This document shows, one piece after another, positions 1-10,231 of a DNA stretch of 64,000 nt; position 1 is the stretch's first letter; every line of letters starts with the position of its first letter. Below the pieces are notes generated by a model. The model worked only from the letters and a program-made list of their open reading frames with translations, did no database searches and was not told the DNA's origin. Origin of the DNA: Eudorina sp. 2006-703-Eu-15 (taxonomy: Eukaryota > Chlorophyta > Chlorophyceae > Chlamydomonadales > Volvocaceae). Both the position numbers and the translations under genes were made by a program. The DNA is taken from assembly GCA_003117195.1 (NCBI GenBank), contig BDSI01000088.1:434001-498000 (forward strand), in the 5' to 3' direction.

Positions 1-147
1 CTTGTTGCAGGCGATGAGCTCGCCGGTCATGGCATCAAACAAGCAGATGGGCTCAGGGCTGGACTGAACCATCGCCTGGAAAAGGGCAGCGAGGCGGTCG
101 TCTGGGGGCGACGCTTCGGAGCGTTGGCTCGACTCGGCAGCAATTGG
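1..147 (-). CDS. PAS-domain protein, internal exon (partial, runs off left edge)
   Basis: Read on the minus strand, bases 147 to 1 stay open for 49 codons. The translation ends in a typical start of a PAS sensor domain: RLAALFQAMVQSSPEPICLF followed by DAMTGELIACN. In PAS proteins this is the first helix and first two strands that cradle a ligand or a partner protein. A splice acceptor (CAG) precedes base 147 and there is no in-frame ATG at that point, so this is an internal exon. Upstream exons should lie to the right, between 148 and about 4000, but I could not identify them. The rest of the gene lies outside the window. Volvocine algae have many large PAS proteins, so the wider function cannot be told. 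Confidence 0.6.
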
Positions 148-1559
148 CTGATCATCAGGTAAATATGTCCGATGACTTAAATGGTTATTTCGGGGGTCCT
201 GGGACGGGTCCTTGGTCGCGTGTTGAACAGCTGGTCGCAGCGCCTTCGGCGGTTGCCGGAAACAGCCAAAAATGGCCTTGAACATTGTTCGTTAATATAT
301 AATCTCACGTGTAACTTGTTTCATCGTCTTCTTGAGCGTTATCGTTCCATACGTGCCGGCCTATGTTCAATTACCGTGACGTGTGAGAATGTACGGTTAT
401 CAATAGTAATTGTGACAATACAGGCCCTTATGTTGAGCTTACCATAAAGTAGGCTACCGTAAATTATGGCCTTCGCATCACGTTCCCGCGGCGCGAAATG
501 GCGACGACCACTACCTGTACCAACACCCTTACTGTTTTTGTAAGATTACGAGAAATCATGGCAATATAATGTTTATCATCTTACGGTTACATCTTTGCTT
601 GTGCATTAGTTTAGCATGACTATGTTTCCTGACACCTCACAGCAGCAATCACCTGATGTATGAAAAGTTTGGAGATAATATTGTCAATTATGAGCTTGTA
701 TTAAGTCATGCTCCATTCACCAGACGTACGGGCATGACAACGGGCACCAGTAGTAACATGATACAACATGATACGAGCGCACGAAGACTTGCCGCATTCG
801 GTGCGCCTTGCACTTAAATAATCTTGCGCAGATATAATTAATTAATTAAGATTGAATGCCCATGACGTTCAGTGCTCGCCCTTCGCTCGCGTGCATCGCG
901 AGGTACCGAGGGGTACCGCTGGATCGAAAGAAGCAGAGAGAACCATGCCGGACCATGCAACCTGGTATACAATATTTGGTCTGATTCGTATAACTGCGTC
1001 TCATTTACGTAAAGGACCAAACGCCGCTAACTATGTGAACCTTCTAATGCAAATTCGGTAGGGTCCGACGGATCGCGGTCGGACAATTTTCACCGCACGT
1101 CATGATCACGCTTTCCAAAGGCTTTCTAGAAGCTTTTCAGTAATTGATTTCATCGTACAGAGGATTGCCGACCGCGCAACTTGTAAGCACGCGGGCTTTA
1201 TACATACGTTGTCTTGTGCACTGTGAGAATTTCCAAAATCTTGAGGCAATTCCGGCGTACATGTCCTGGAAGCAGCCACCTTGAGACCTAACATTACGGC
1301 TGTCGTGGACGCGAAGGTGCTCAGGGGTGGTCTCGCGGGGCAAGGGCCATGCTGGGTTCGGCGATATTTGCTCTGGGACTCCTCTATTGCGCGGTCGCGG
1401 CGGGAGGAGATTGGTGCTGCAATTTGGCATGCAGCGCCTCAACATTCGATTGCCACCCGATGAACGCCCCCGTCCTGTCGCCACCCGGTTGCCGACCCGG
1501 GATGTTTAATAGGCTCGCCCCTTTACGTCCATCTTGTGCACACGCGACTACTCGGCGTA

Positions 1560-1890
1560 CATCTGTGTATTTTCCTGTTTGCATAAGTATCCTATTTGTA
1601 CCGTGGCCACATGTACCAGCGAAGCAGTCAGACCGTCAGCACCGCGACCATGGAATGAAAGCAGTGGACTTCGCGACGGAGGACAGACGCAGACCGCAAG
1701 ATGTTACCTGATGCAAAAATATACTTTAATTTCTCCTGTATGTGGAAGTATTCTTGGTGCCGTGCCCACATGTACCGGCGCGCCAGTCGGACTCGGGCGT
1801 CTGCGTCGCAGCGATGGACGTCGCGACTGAGAAATGAAGCGGACCGCAAAGCCTTCCCTATAGCAAAAACTATACTTCATTGCAGTCAAT
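1560..1890. repeat. Diverged tandem duplication, unit about 160 bases
   Basis: Two neighbouring segments, starting near 1586 and 1750, share the same order of words: a TAT..TTG-T-CCGTG opening, CCACATGTACC, CAGTC-GAC, and a final GCAAAA-TATACTT. They differ at many positions and by small indels. This looks like an old tandem duplication or two degraded copies of one repeat; no coding role is visible. Confidence 0.45.
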
Positions 1891-2379
1891 CAATGTGTGT
1901 GGTTCACGTCAGGGTTGTCAAACATACTTGAGCCCCTGTCCTGAACGTCTTTTAAGGTTACAGCGGGTATGGTCTCAGCTGTTGTAACGCACTCTGCCAA
2001 TATGAGCTGAATAGGTCCGTCGGATGTTGGTCACAGAACGCGGGTGTACCGTACACCGTCCAACGGCTTTTGCTGCGTTCTTTGCTTGCCGCAGTCCTTT
2101 CGGTGGCACCATCGAGCAATGGCAGAGAACGTTTCACCGCCTGGCTCCAACGCGCTCACGATGCGGCCGGTCGATAGCTGTTCCCCTGTGCATCGCCACG
2201 CAGGACGCTGCTGACAGTTGCTGCGCAGTGGGGCCGCGTGGGTGGGCTGGCTGACTCTCCACACCCGTCCGGTGAGCTGGTGCTGCATGATGGCCTGTCG
2301 TACACGCACTGCGACGACAGGGCTCACACCCGGCGCCACCTCACGTGCACGCAAGCCCTACCTCGAACCACAACAAGAA

Positions 2380-2418
2380 CCGGGGCTGTCACCGGGGCTG
2401 TCACCGGGGCTGTCACCG
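2380..2418. repeat. 12-base tandem repeat, three copies
   Basis: The unit CCGGGGCTGTCA is repeated three times in a row with no mismatch, followed by a partial copy. It lies in sequence with no assigned gene. Confidence 0.85.
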
Positions 2419-4135
2419 ATGACCCGCGGGGTCCGCTGTAACATCCTAATAATAACAAGAACAAGCACCGTATTCGCAGCGAGGTGCCGGAGAAGAAAAA
2501 GAAGATTAGGGGCGAGCCGTGATGGCTGCGTAGCAGGGGGGATGGTCCCGGCGGCCCTGGTGGGTGGTGCGTGGTGGCCCTTCGCCCTTGTGGCTGCACG
2601 GCCGCCAACACAGGGCCAAAGCCTAGGGACCCCTGCGCCGCACTCGCTCCTTCTCGCGGCGCAGTTTCTTTTGCAAGCCTTGTTTTTATCGCTGTGGCGG
2701 CCGCTGTGGACTCTTGGGCCCGCCCCGCGGCATTCGGACTGACTCCACGGAAATGGAGCTCCGGGCCGCCCGCCCACCCATTCCTGTGCGGTGTGGCGGG
2801 GTGGGCTGTGTTCTTTCGGCGCCCGGATGTTGAGTCCCCCCGCCGGGTTTCCCAAGCCGTGTCGTGAGGTGATCCGACGCTGTCAGTGTGTCGCCCCTGC
2901 AGCGGACGGGTCGTGACGGCCCACATGAACGGCTAGTCCTCCCTGTCTTCGTGAACGCTTCGACTGGGTTTTCTGTGTCCATCCGTTTCCATGGCAAGGT
3001 ACCGGTGGTTCGTGGCGAAGTTGTTCTCCGGCATGGCTCCCTGCTCTAGTGCACGGCACGCCTCTGGGGTGTGATGATTGGTCCGGCTGAGTCAGCATGG
3101 CCGAGCGACCATCACCGTTGCCGTTCCCCTTTAGTAACGATGCTTCCTTTGTGCCCTCGCGGTAGAAGCAGTACGTAACTGGCACTTGCAGGTCCTGTGG
3201 CCACGACACGGCATCAGCTTTCGAGCGAACTGCCCTGCTTTTCAAGCACGATGTCATCAAATGTAGTGCCTGGCGCTTATGCGTTGTTGGAGCTGCTGGC
3301 TCGATGGTAAGTTGCAGCTCCGCCTCGTGTTGCAACCGTTCATCTTGGAGCTGCGCATGACTGTGTGTTTCGGGGGGTGGTCGTCACCTTAGCATTCCCG
3401 GACGACGCAGCTTAGTGCCGGCTGCATCACGGTTACCTGTACAACAAGGTCAAATTTGCACCGCAAAACGGGCCCGAGCCGGGACCCATTACGCTGACGG
3501 CGCCGTGCTTCTGCCCAATCGACTTGCACACCCCGGCGTCGCCTCGCAGCTTGAAATTCGCAGCGCAGAAACGCTATAACATGACTGTCGCGGGCCTAAA
3601 AAACGAAATCCCAACGTCGTCGCGCGCTGCGCCCAGCCCACTGGCCCTCGATTCCGTCGACGCCACAACACTTACGCAGCCCTGCGCGACAGCAGCGCCG
3701 ATACCGCCCTGCGTCCTAGGATTCCAAGGCAGCTCTCCTGCCAGTGCTGATTTACAAAGACTCCTAGCCTTAAGCCGAGCAACATCAGCGCGCCCTCAGA
3801 TGCCTGTACGACGCCGCCACAGCCTCGTGACATGCCCCTGTACTGCTCCGCGCCTGCTCCCTATCGCACTCGTGTCCGCAAAACAGTCCACCCCTACGCG
3901 CCGAGACCAGAATCGGAAACGGCAATAGCGGCATAGAGGCATGACACGTCAAGTACGCCTGCCTGATGGTATCTACTTGCCGCCCGCGCTGCGTGAGCGT
4001 CCGTCCGCCCGCCAGGCGCGCGCGCTGCACCCGCGACCCGCGCCATGCGCACCAAGAGGCCTCAAGAGCGGCGCTCATGTTTGGGACTATCCGAGGGCGC
4101 AGCCCCAGTAGGCCTGTCCCGCCCCGGCAATCAGT

Positions 4136-5893
4136 TTACTTGAGGTCATTCTCCAGCTTGGTGACCAGGTTGTTGAACTCCTCCAGCTTCTTCGCCTTGC
4201 TCATGTCCACCAGCCGGTCCTCGAACTCCAGCACAAAGCCGCCCAGCAGCTTGCGATCCACCTGGGGTGAGGGGCCGGCGCAGGCAGGGTCACAGGGAAG
4301 GTGAGTCGCGAACGCTTTCAAGGAAGCCATGTGCACTGCACCGCTCTGCACAACCCAATGAAGATTGGACCTCGCAACGGAATACCCGACCAGCGAACCC
4401 TTTGCCCTCCTCACGAATGTTGTGGCCGTTGAGCTGCCCATTGACAGGCCCTCGCGCAATTACACCATCAACTTCGCGCATCTTCAGCCTCATCTGCCAC
4501 GCAATTCAGACGGTTACGTAAGAGTGAGGTTCACGTCTTTTGCACCTCGAGGAGAGACCCGGAGACGGCAATCCTTGCGGTAAGATTTCATGCGCACTGA
4601 TCCTGGAAACAGCGTCTCTGGAAACACCGGCTGGATCTCCGCTTTGCATCACCAAGCCTGTTGGGGACCTTGCCTTTGTTCGCTCACTGCTTCATACCTA
4701 TCTGTTCCGCGGAACTATGCGCAGTATTCCTCATCGCTTGGATGGGCGCGTCCCCTTAATCATGCGCGGCAACAGCTACCCACATCCACCATCAGCACCC
4801 CTCCCACAGACACACACACACACACACACACAGGTTGCCATCCGCGCCCCGGCCCGTCACGCCTACCTTCTCCTTCATGACCAGCTTGAAACCCGGGTCC
4901 ACAAAGGCCTGGGCCTGCTTGGTGAACAGCGTGCGCTCCGCGTCGTCCAGGGGCTGCACGCGTGGGAGGAAGGAAGGAGGGTCGGACATAAGTGCGGCGG
5001 CCTCACGGCTCGTCCAATGTGCGGTCGAGCACGTCTTAGCCGCAACCCATTATGCGCGCGGGCAGTCTTCTCCGAGGTGAACACATCACCCTGGCCACAA
5101 AGGAAAACCTCTGGTGCTGAGAAACGACCTCTGGTGGGACATACTCGGCCACCTGTCTGGACCCAAGTATACAGCTGGTACCAAGCGGCCTGCGCACAAA
5201 TCCGCTCGGCAAAGGCCAATCGCTGATGCCCGAAAGGCTGCCTGCCTCAGTACACCGGCCTTTGCCTCGCCGCGCTGCACCACAGCCCCCGCCGTGCGGT
5301 GCCCGGCCGTCACGGCGGAACATACGAAACATTCAAAACCGCGCAATGCGCCGGCGCGCTTCTCAATCGCAGGGCCGTCCGGATCCATACCAATGCGGCC
5401 GCAGGGCCAAGCGCTGCCTCATGGCGTGGAACAGCACAGCGCGTAACGGTCACGCGCGCGTTCCACAAGCTGCATCACCTGCTGCACATGCCCAGCCCAT
5501 CTCGGCAACACCCAACCTTCTGCCATGCCGTTGCGAATCCCCAACACACAAGCGGCAGCGCCCCATTTGCGAGATGGGCGCCGAGGTACCTCGTCAAAGC
5601 AGCGGGCCTGAGGTCATATTGCAAACCCTGTGCCTCCAACCCGCCGGGCAAGGAACCCGGCCCGACACTAGGTTCAGGGGTCAAGCATACCCTCCCGGTT
5701 GGCAGCGCAGCGTTCGGCGCTGGCAGGCGAAGACAGGCCAGACAGCCTACTACGCAGTTTGAGGGGCTCCTTCGCAGCCGCTGGTTTCGATTGGATACGG
5801 CGACCGCAATAAGCACACACGGGCGCGCGCGCGCGTAGGAATGCAAAGTAGCCGCCCCCATATTACCGGTCACGGCACCTGGTCCTGTATTCC

Positions 5894-5926
<33 letters not shown>

Positions 5927-7278
5927 CGCAGCGGCACCCGCGCTGCTGCCACAGGCAACGCCGCTGCTGTAAGCAAACGCCACTGCCGCCGGCTCCGCTG
6001 TCACCGCCGCTATTGTTACCAGCCCTGCTGCTGCCACCGCTGCTGCTGCTGCTGCCATCGGTTGCCTTGATCCGAGTGTTTCCCCCAAAGCCATGCCATA
6101 CCAATCTTGCGGCGCAGCAAACGAGTGACTGCCTCGTCCCTTCAGCCGATGACAACGCGGCCTACCAGGACCAGGACCAGTCCAAACCGCTGTGAGCTAA
6201 GCACACGACTCCCCCGCAACCTACCTGCGCAGTGACCACCGTGCAGTGCACCTCCTTCTTGTGAGCCAGCATCAGCTCCTCGTACGCCAGAGTCACCTGC
6301 ACAATGGCGCTCAGGCTGTTCTCCTCTGCCAGAGCCTCTGCGCCAGGGCAACCCACCAGGCAAACGCGTCCCTCACGCCAGGGGATCTATTGAGCAAAAG
6401 GACACTGTCGCGACCGGCAAAGGAGCAGTAGGCCCTACACATGACGCTGCCCGTAGCGCAGATTGCCCCATACACATGATGAGAGAAAGCTAGGAAGAGG
6501 CAGCTGCCGCAGAAGTCCACTCCGCATGATAGCAGGTTCCAAGCGCTTATCGGCATGGGCCCTAAGATCGCATGCCAACGTTGTGACCTCCCACGGACGT
6601 CACCAGCACCCACCCATCAGCCGCTTCGTGACTTCCGTGACCTCCTTTGCCGCGAACATATCGCGCACGACCTTCATGCGGAAGGCCGCTGGGAGGAACG
6701 GGTCCGTAGCCAGTCGGCGGATCTCCGGGTACGTCTTGAACACCTCCACGAGCTGCATCGGGCGACAGAGGCACCCATTTGCAACCTTGCGATCATCCAA
6801 ACGCTTAAGCTAAAATGTAGCACAATCCGAAATACGCACCTGGTAGAGCTCATCCTGCACCTTTGCAAGGACGTTCTCCTTCGCGGCCACTTGCCATGCT
6901 AGCGTGGCGATGGCACCCGATGTCCCGCTCAACTGAAGGGGGGCCGTCGGCTGCAATGTACATAAGAAGAGGCTCACATTACCTAACGAGCAGCTTGACG
7001 ACACCACGCAGCCTTGGTGTCACGAAGGCTTTAGTGAAGTAGCTGCAAGCTAAGACCAGTCTCACCAGCTTATATTCTGCCTTAGGTGCGGTCTTAGCGG
7101 CAGCAGCAGCGGCGAAGCAGCGGGCCTGCCAACAACGGAAGCGCAAATCACATGATTGGCTACGCGTCCATTAAGCGAGCCGACACGGCATTGCATTGAC
7201 AAAACTACTGACCAGCTGCTGTGGCAGCTGAAACTGCTCCGCACGGCATGCAAGCAGGCAAGCTGCCCGGGCCAACAT
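4136..7278 (-). CDS. ATP5: Mitochondrial F1Fo ATP synthase OSCP (delta/O) subunit
   Basis: OSCP joins the F1 head of mitochondrial ATP synthase to its peripheral stalk at the inner membrane. Exons on the minus strand: 7278-7213, 7125-7066, 6950-6840, 6752-6614, 6337-6225, 4953-4867, 4261-4136. All junctions are GT-AG and the frame closes exactly, giving 233 residues, near the usual 190-residue mature protein plus presequence. Residues 1-35 form an Arg/Ala-rich mitochondrial presequence starting MLARAACLLACR. The OSCP core follows: PLQLSGTSGAIATLAWQ, then FKTYPEIRRLATDPFLPA, then KEVHCTVVTAQPLDDAER (compare the GEVPCTVTSASPLEEA region of animal OSCP), and the C-terminal LLGGFVLEFEDRLVDMSKAK. 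The last motifs, together with the mitochondrial-type presequence, argue for OSCP over chloroplast AtpD. Intron 5 holds a CCTG array and intron 6 an AC array. The divergent NC2-alpha gene starts 585 bases away. Confidence 0.93.
4807..4832. repeat. (AC)n microsatellite in last OSCP intron
   Basis: A run of about 13 AC dinucleotides just downstream, in the gene's sense, of the exon 6 donor. Confidence 0.9.
5895..5927. repeat. (CCTG)n microsatellite in OSCP intron 5
   Basis: About eight CCTG units in the largest intron of the OSCP gene. The same tetranucleotide forms a far longer array at 30617-30915. Confidence 0.9.
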
Positions 7279-7863
7279 CCTGGTCTACCGGAAGCGGGAA
7301 ATAAGAACCCGACAAAGGGCGCGCAGCACACCAGCCGCAGCTAAAAAGACCGCTTTAATCAACACAAATTTGGTAGCTTGCGAATGTTGAAGAAACTCGT
7401 TTGCGGTTGTGATCGCTCCAGGGCGTCCTCGTACGGCTCGGTTGGGAGTGAGGGTTATAGAGACTACTTAAACCTGGGTGGGAACTGATGTCGCTTACAC
7501 ACACGCGCTTGAGGCAGCCAATTTGGGAATATTTCTCAAGTCTCAAGGAGTCTTTTGTATAATTTAGCGGCGGCGCGGATCGCACCTCGGGTGCGACCGA
7601 ACGGCATTTCGCAGCGACATCTGCACCAGGCTTCCGGGCTGCGGAAGCCTCGTCTCCCCGCAACGCATCAATCCTATATGGTGTTTCCAGTAGCTTCACA
7701 TTGGTATTGGCCGTGCTCTTGGATAACAGAACGTTGCCGCGCTTCGGAAGTATTGGAGAGGCGGTTGGCGGTTTCCGGCACCTAGTGACACAGTGTAGTG
7801 CCGCCGTTTCTACTGCTATCCCTGTGCTTGGCGATTGCTCTCGTCGCCTGGTGATTATCCATC
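7279..7863. promoter_or_regulatory. Shared divergent promoter region of OSCP and NC2-alpha genes
   Basis: The start codons of the OSCP gene (minus) and the NC2-alpha gene (plus) face away from each other across these 585 bases, so both promoters and both 5' untranslated regions must lie here. I see no certain TATA box or other factor site. That this is a bidirectional promoter is inferred only from the layout. Confidence 0.45.
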
Positions 7864-9872
7864 ATGAAAACCAGGAAGATATGTCCCCTCGCTACTCGGA
7901 TAAAGAAGATGATGCAGACGGACGACGACGTGGGGAAGATATCGCAGGCGACACCCATTCTAATCGGTAAGTCCAGAGGCCCTTCTGACATAGTCAAGGT
8001 CAGAAACTTCCTAGGTTATGTTGTAACCCGGCCCGCAACACGGTTGCAGGCCGTGCGATGGAGCTCTTCCTGGAGAAGCTCTGCCGGCAGGCCATTACTG
8101 TAGCTCAGAGCCGGCAGGCCAAGACCCTTACGCCAAGCCACCTGTAAGTGAACTTGAAACGCTCCCGTACGTTACTAGCCGCGAACATCATACGAACGCC
8201 AATTATCGACGTCGTCTCTCAGGAAAGCTGCCGTGAAAGCCGACACGACTTTGGACTTTTTGGCTGAGCTGGTGGCACCTGCACCTGACCTGCCTGCGGC
8301 CGAGCCAGAGAATGGGGAGGCCGCGCCGAAGCCCGTGAAGCGTCGAAGGTACGTCGCTATCCAGTGCAGCGAGGGGAAGGAGACGATCTGGGGCCTCCTG
8401 ATTGACGCCGCACAATTTTTACGGCACAAACGGTCCACGTGATTTGTACTCGTTCGCACACGTCATCAAGTATCGACACCAAAGCTTCGTGTTGCGATGG
8501 CGTCGTTCGCTGCATCTTGACGTGATAGCCCATGGTCAGTTCAACAGCTGCCTCCCCGATTGCTGCTGTCGTTGTTGCTTCACACAGGACCAACGACTCG
8601 GGCGATGGGCCGACTTCACCACACGGCCGTGGCCGGCCCCGCGCAGAAAGCTCCGCCGCAGCTGCAGCCGGCCAAAACAGCGATGACACGCCCCCCGGTC
8701 CCCCGGCCCGGGGCCGCGGGTCAAAACCACCGCTGCCGCCCGGGACGCAAGGGGGCTCTGGCCGGGGCGGCGGCCGCGAGAAGAAGGAGGGCGGCGGCGG
8801 ACGTGGGCGCAAAGGCAAGGCCGCCGCTGCTGCTGCTGCCGCCGCCGCCGCCGCTGCTGCGGCCGCCGCGTCAGGATCGACAGCCGCGGAGCCGGATGCT
8901 GAAGCTTCAGAACCTGGGCCGTCCGGCATCGCTGAACCAACTGCACCGGCCTCAGAGTCACCAGGGCCGCAGGTGGGGACGCTCTCGCCCGCCGTGGACA
9001 ACGAGGATGCGGTGCCGGGCACGACGGCGCCACCGAAGCAGCATCAGCAGCAACGGCAGGAGCCAGTCAAACCGCAGCAGGAGCAACCGCAGCAGGAGCG
9101 ACCTGTCAAGAACAACGGCCCAGTAACCACAAAACAGGAGCCAGGGGCCGCGCCTGCTGCCGCTGCTGCCGGGGGCGCAGGAGGGAGCTCTATCATTGCG
9201 TCGCTCCGAGCGCAGCAGCCTTTCTTTGGGCTCGGGCGAAAAGGCAAAAATCTGGGGAGTAAGGGTTCTACTGCAGCTTCCCAAGGGCAGCAGCTGCCTC
9301 ATCGACAGGCGCAGCAACAGCCAGCGCAGCCGACCGTGGAAGCCGCGGCATGCTCCACGGGCGGAGGGCCGCTGGCGGCTGATGGCCGACCCTATCACGG
9401 GTCGCATCCCAGCTACCCGCTGAGGTTGGAACCGCTTGATTTGTCGGCACCGGTCCACATGTCGGCGGCGGCGTTCGAGCGGTTCGGAGACGGATCGACC
9501 CTCAAGGCGGAGGCGGTGACGGACCTGGGACCTTGCGCTCGTAACGCAGAGTACGGCATTGCGGCTGGGCCGGGCATGAATCAACGGTCGCCTTTCGGCT
9601 TGCGGCGAAGCAGCTCGGACACCTGCGCGGGTGCTACCGGCACCATGGAAGCGGGGGCGGTTGAGGATGGCAGTATGGGCCCGGTGCAGCTAAGCGTCGT
9701 TGGTTCGTGCGCGGGGCCTTCGATGGCGCCTGGCGGGGGCGTCATGGTCTCTGCCGCTCCGCAGATTGGGACTGGCGTCGGCGGGTTGATGGCGCCCATT
9801 GGGGCACCCGTCGCGTTCTTTCAAGTGCCCCCGCCCCAGGGCGACGTTGATGACGATTACGACGATTACTAA
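7864..9872 (+). CDS. NC2-alpha / DRAP1, histone-fold subunit of negative cofactor 2
   Basis: NC2-alpha pairs with NC2-beta (Dr1) through a histone fold, clamps TBP on promoter DNA and blocks TFIIA/TFIIB entry. Exons: 7864-7966, 8050-8143, 8223-8348, 8588-9872; all GT-AG, frame closing exactly, 535 residues. The histone fold fills residues 1 to about 85: PLATRIKKMMQTDDDVGKIS, then ATPILIGRAMELFLEKLCRQ, then QSRQAKTLTPSHLKAAVKAD and TLDFLAELVA. These match the ARIKKIMQTDEE, ELFLE and QSRNAKTM signature of eukaryotic NC2-alpha. A basic KPVKRRR follows near residue 105 (likely nuclear localisation), then an AT-hook-like GRGRPRA, a long Ala run, a Gln-rich stretch and an acidic C-terminus DDDYDDY. 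The tail of about 430 residues is much longer than in animals and is low complexity. The ATG at 7864 puts the fold at the very N-terminus, as usual. Confidence 0.9.
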
Positions 9873-10231
9873 GTACTTGGAAGAGTGATGCACCGGGGTT
9901 GGCTTCGGTTCGCGAATGTTGGGACAAAATGGTCGGGGTTTCGCTGCAGAAGCAAGACCTCCTGATCTGTCTGAGTGAAATGTATGAAAGGCAATGAATG
10001 CGTGGCTTGCATGGCCTAACCATGATGCTTGGACGGTTACCTGTTGTTTGGGTTTGTTGTGGTGATTTCCCCCGGACCTACCGGCATGACAGGGTCGTGT
10101 TGATGTCATTCGCATGTCGTCCTGATTACTATTTCCAGACACATAGGTAACGGCGTCGCTCAGAGTGCACAGCCGCCACCTTGGCTGACACGCGACAGGG
10201 ATTACAACGTTGACAGCATGAATTCTCGTCA

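Larger units (their letters stand above)
148..4135. other. Gene-poor stretch without recognised coding exons
   Basis: About 4 kb with no coding segment I can assign to a family. It holds AT-richer sequence (148-1100), a diverged tandem duplication (about 1560-1890), a 12-base triplication near 2380 and short GC-rich open frames that look like chance. The low-coordinate part (about 3700-4135) should contain the 3' untranslated region of the OSCP gene. TTACA at 3752-3756, which is TGTAA on the minus strand, is a possible algal polyadenylation signal. Upstream exons of the leftmost PAS gene may also lie here. Confidence 0.4.

Noticed and set aside
4136..7278. Chloroplast ATP synthase delta subunit (AtpD)
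   Set aside because: The KEVHCTVVTAQPLDDAER and LVDMSKAK signatures and the presequence fit the mitochondrial OSCP better than AtpD.
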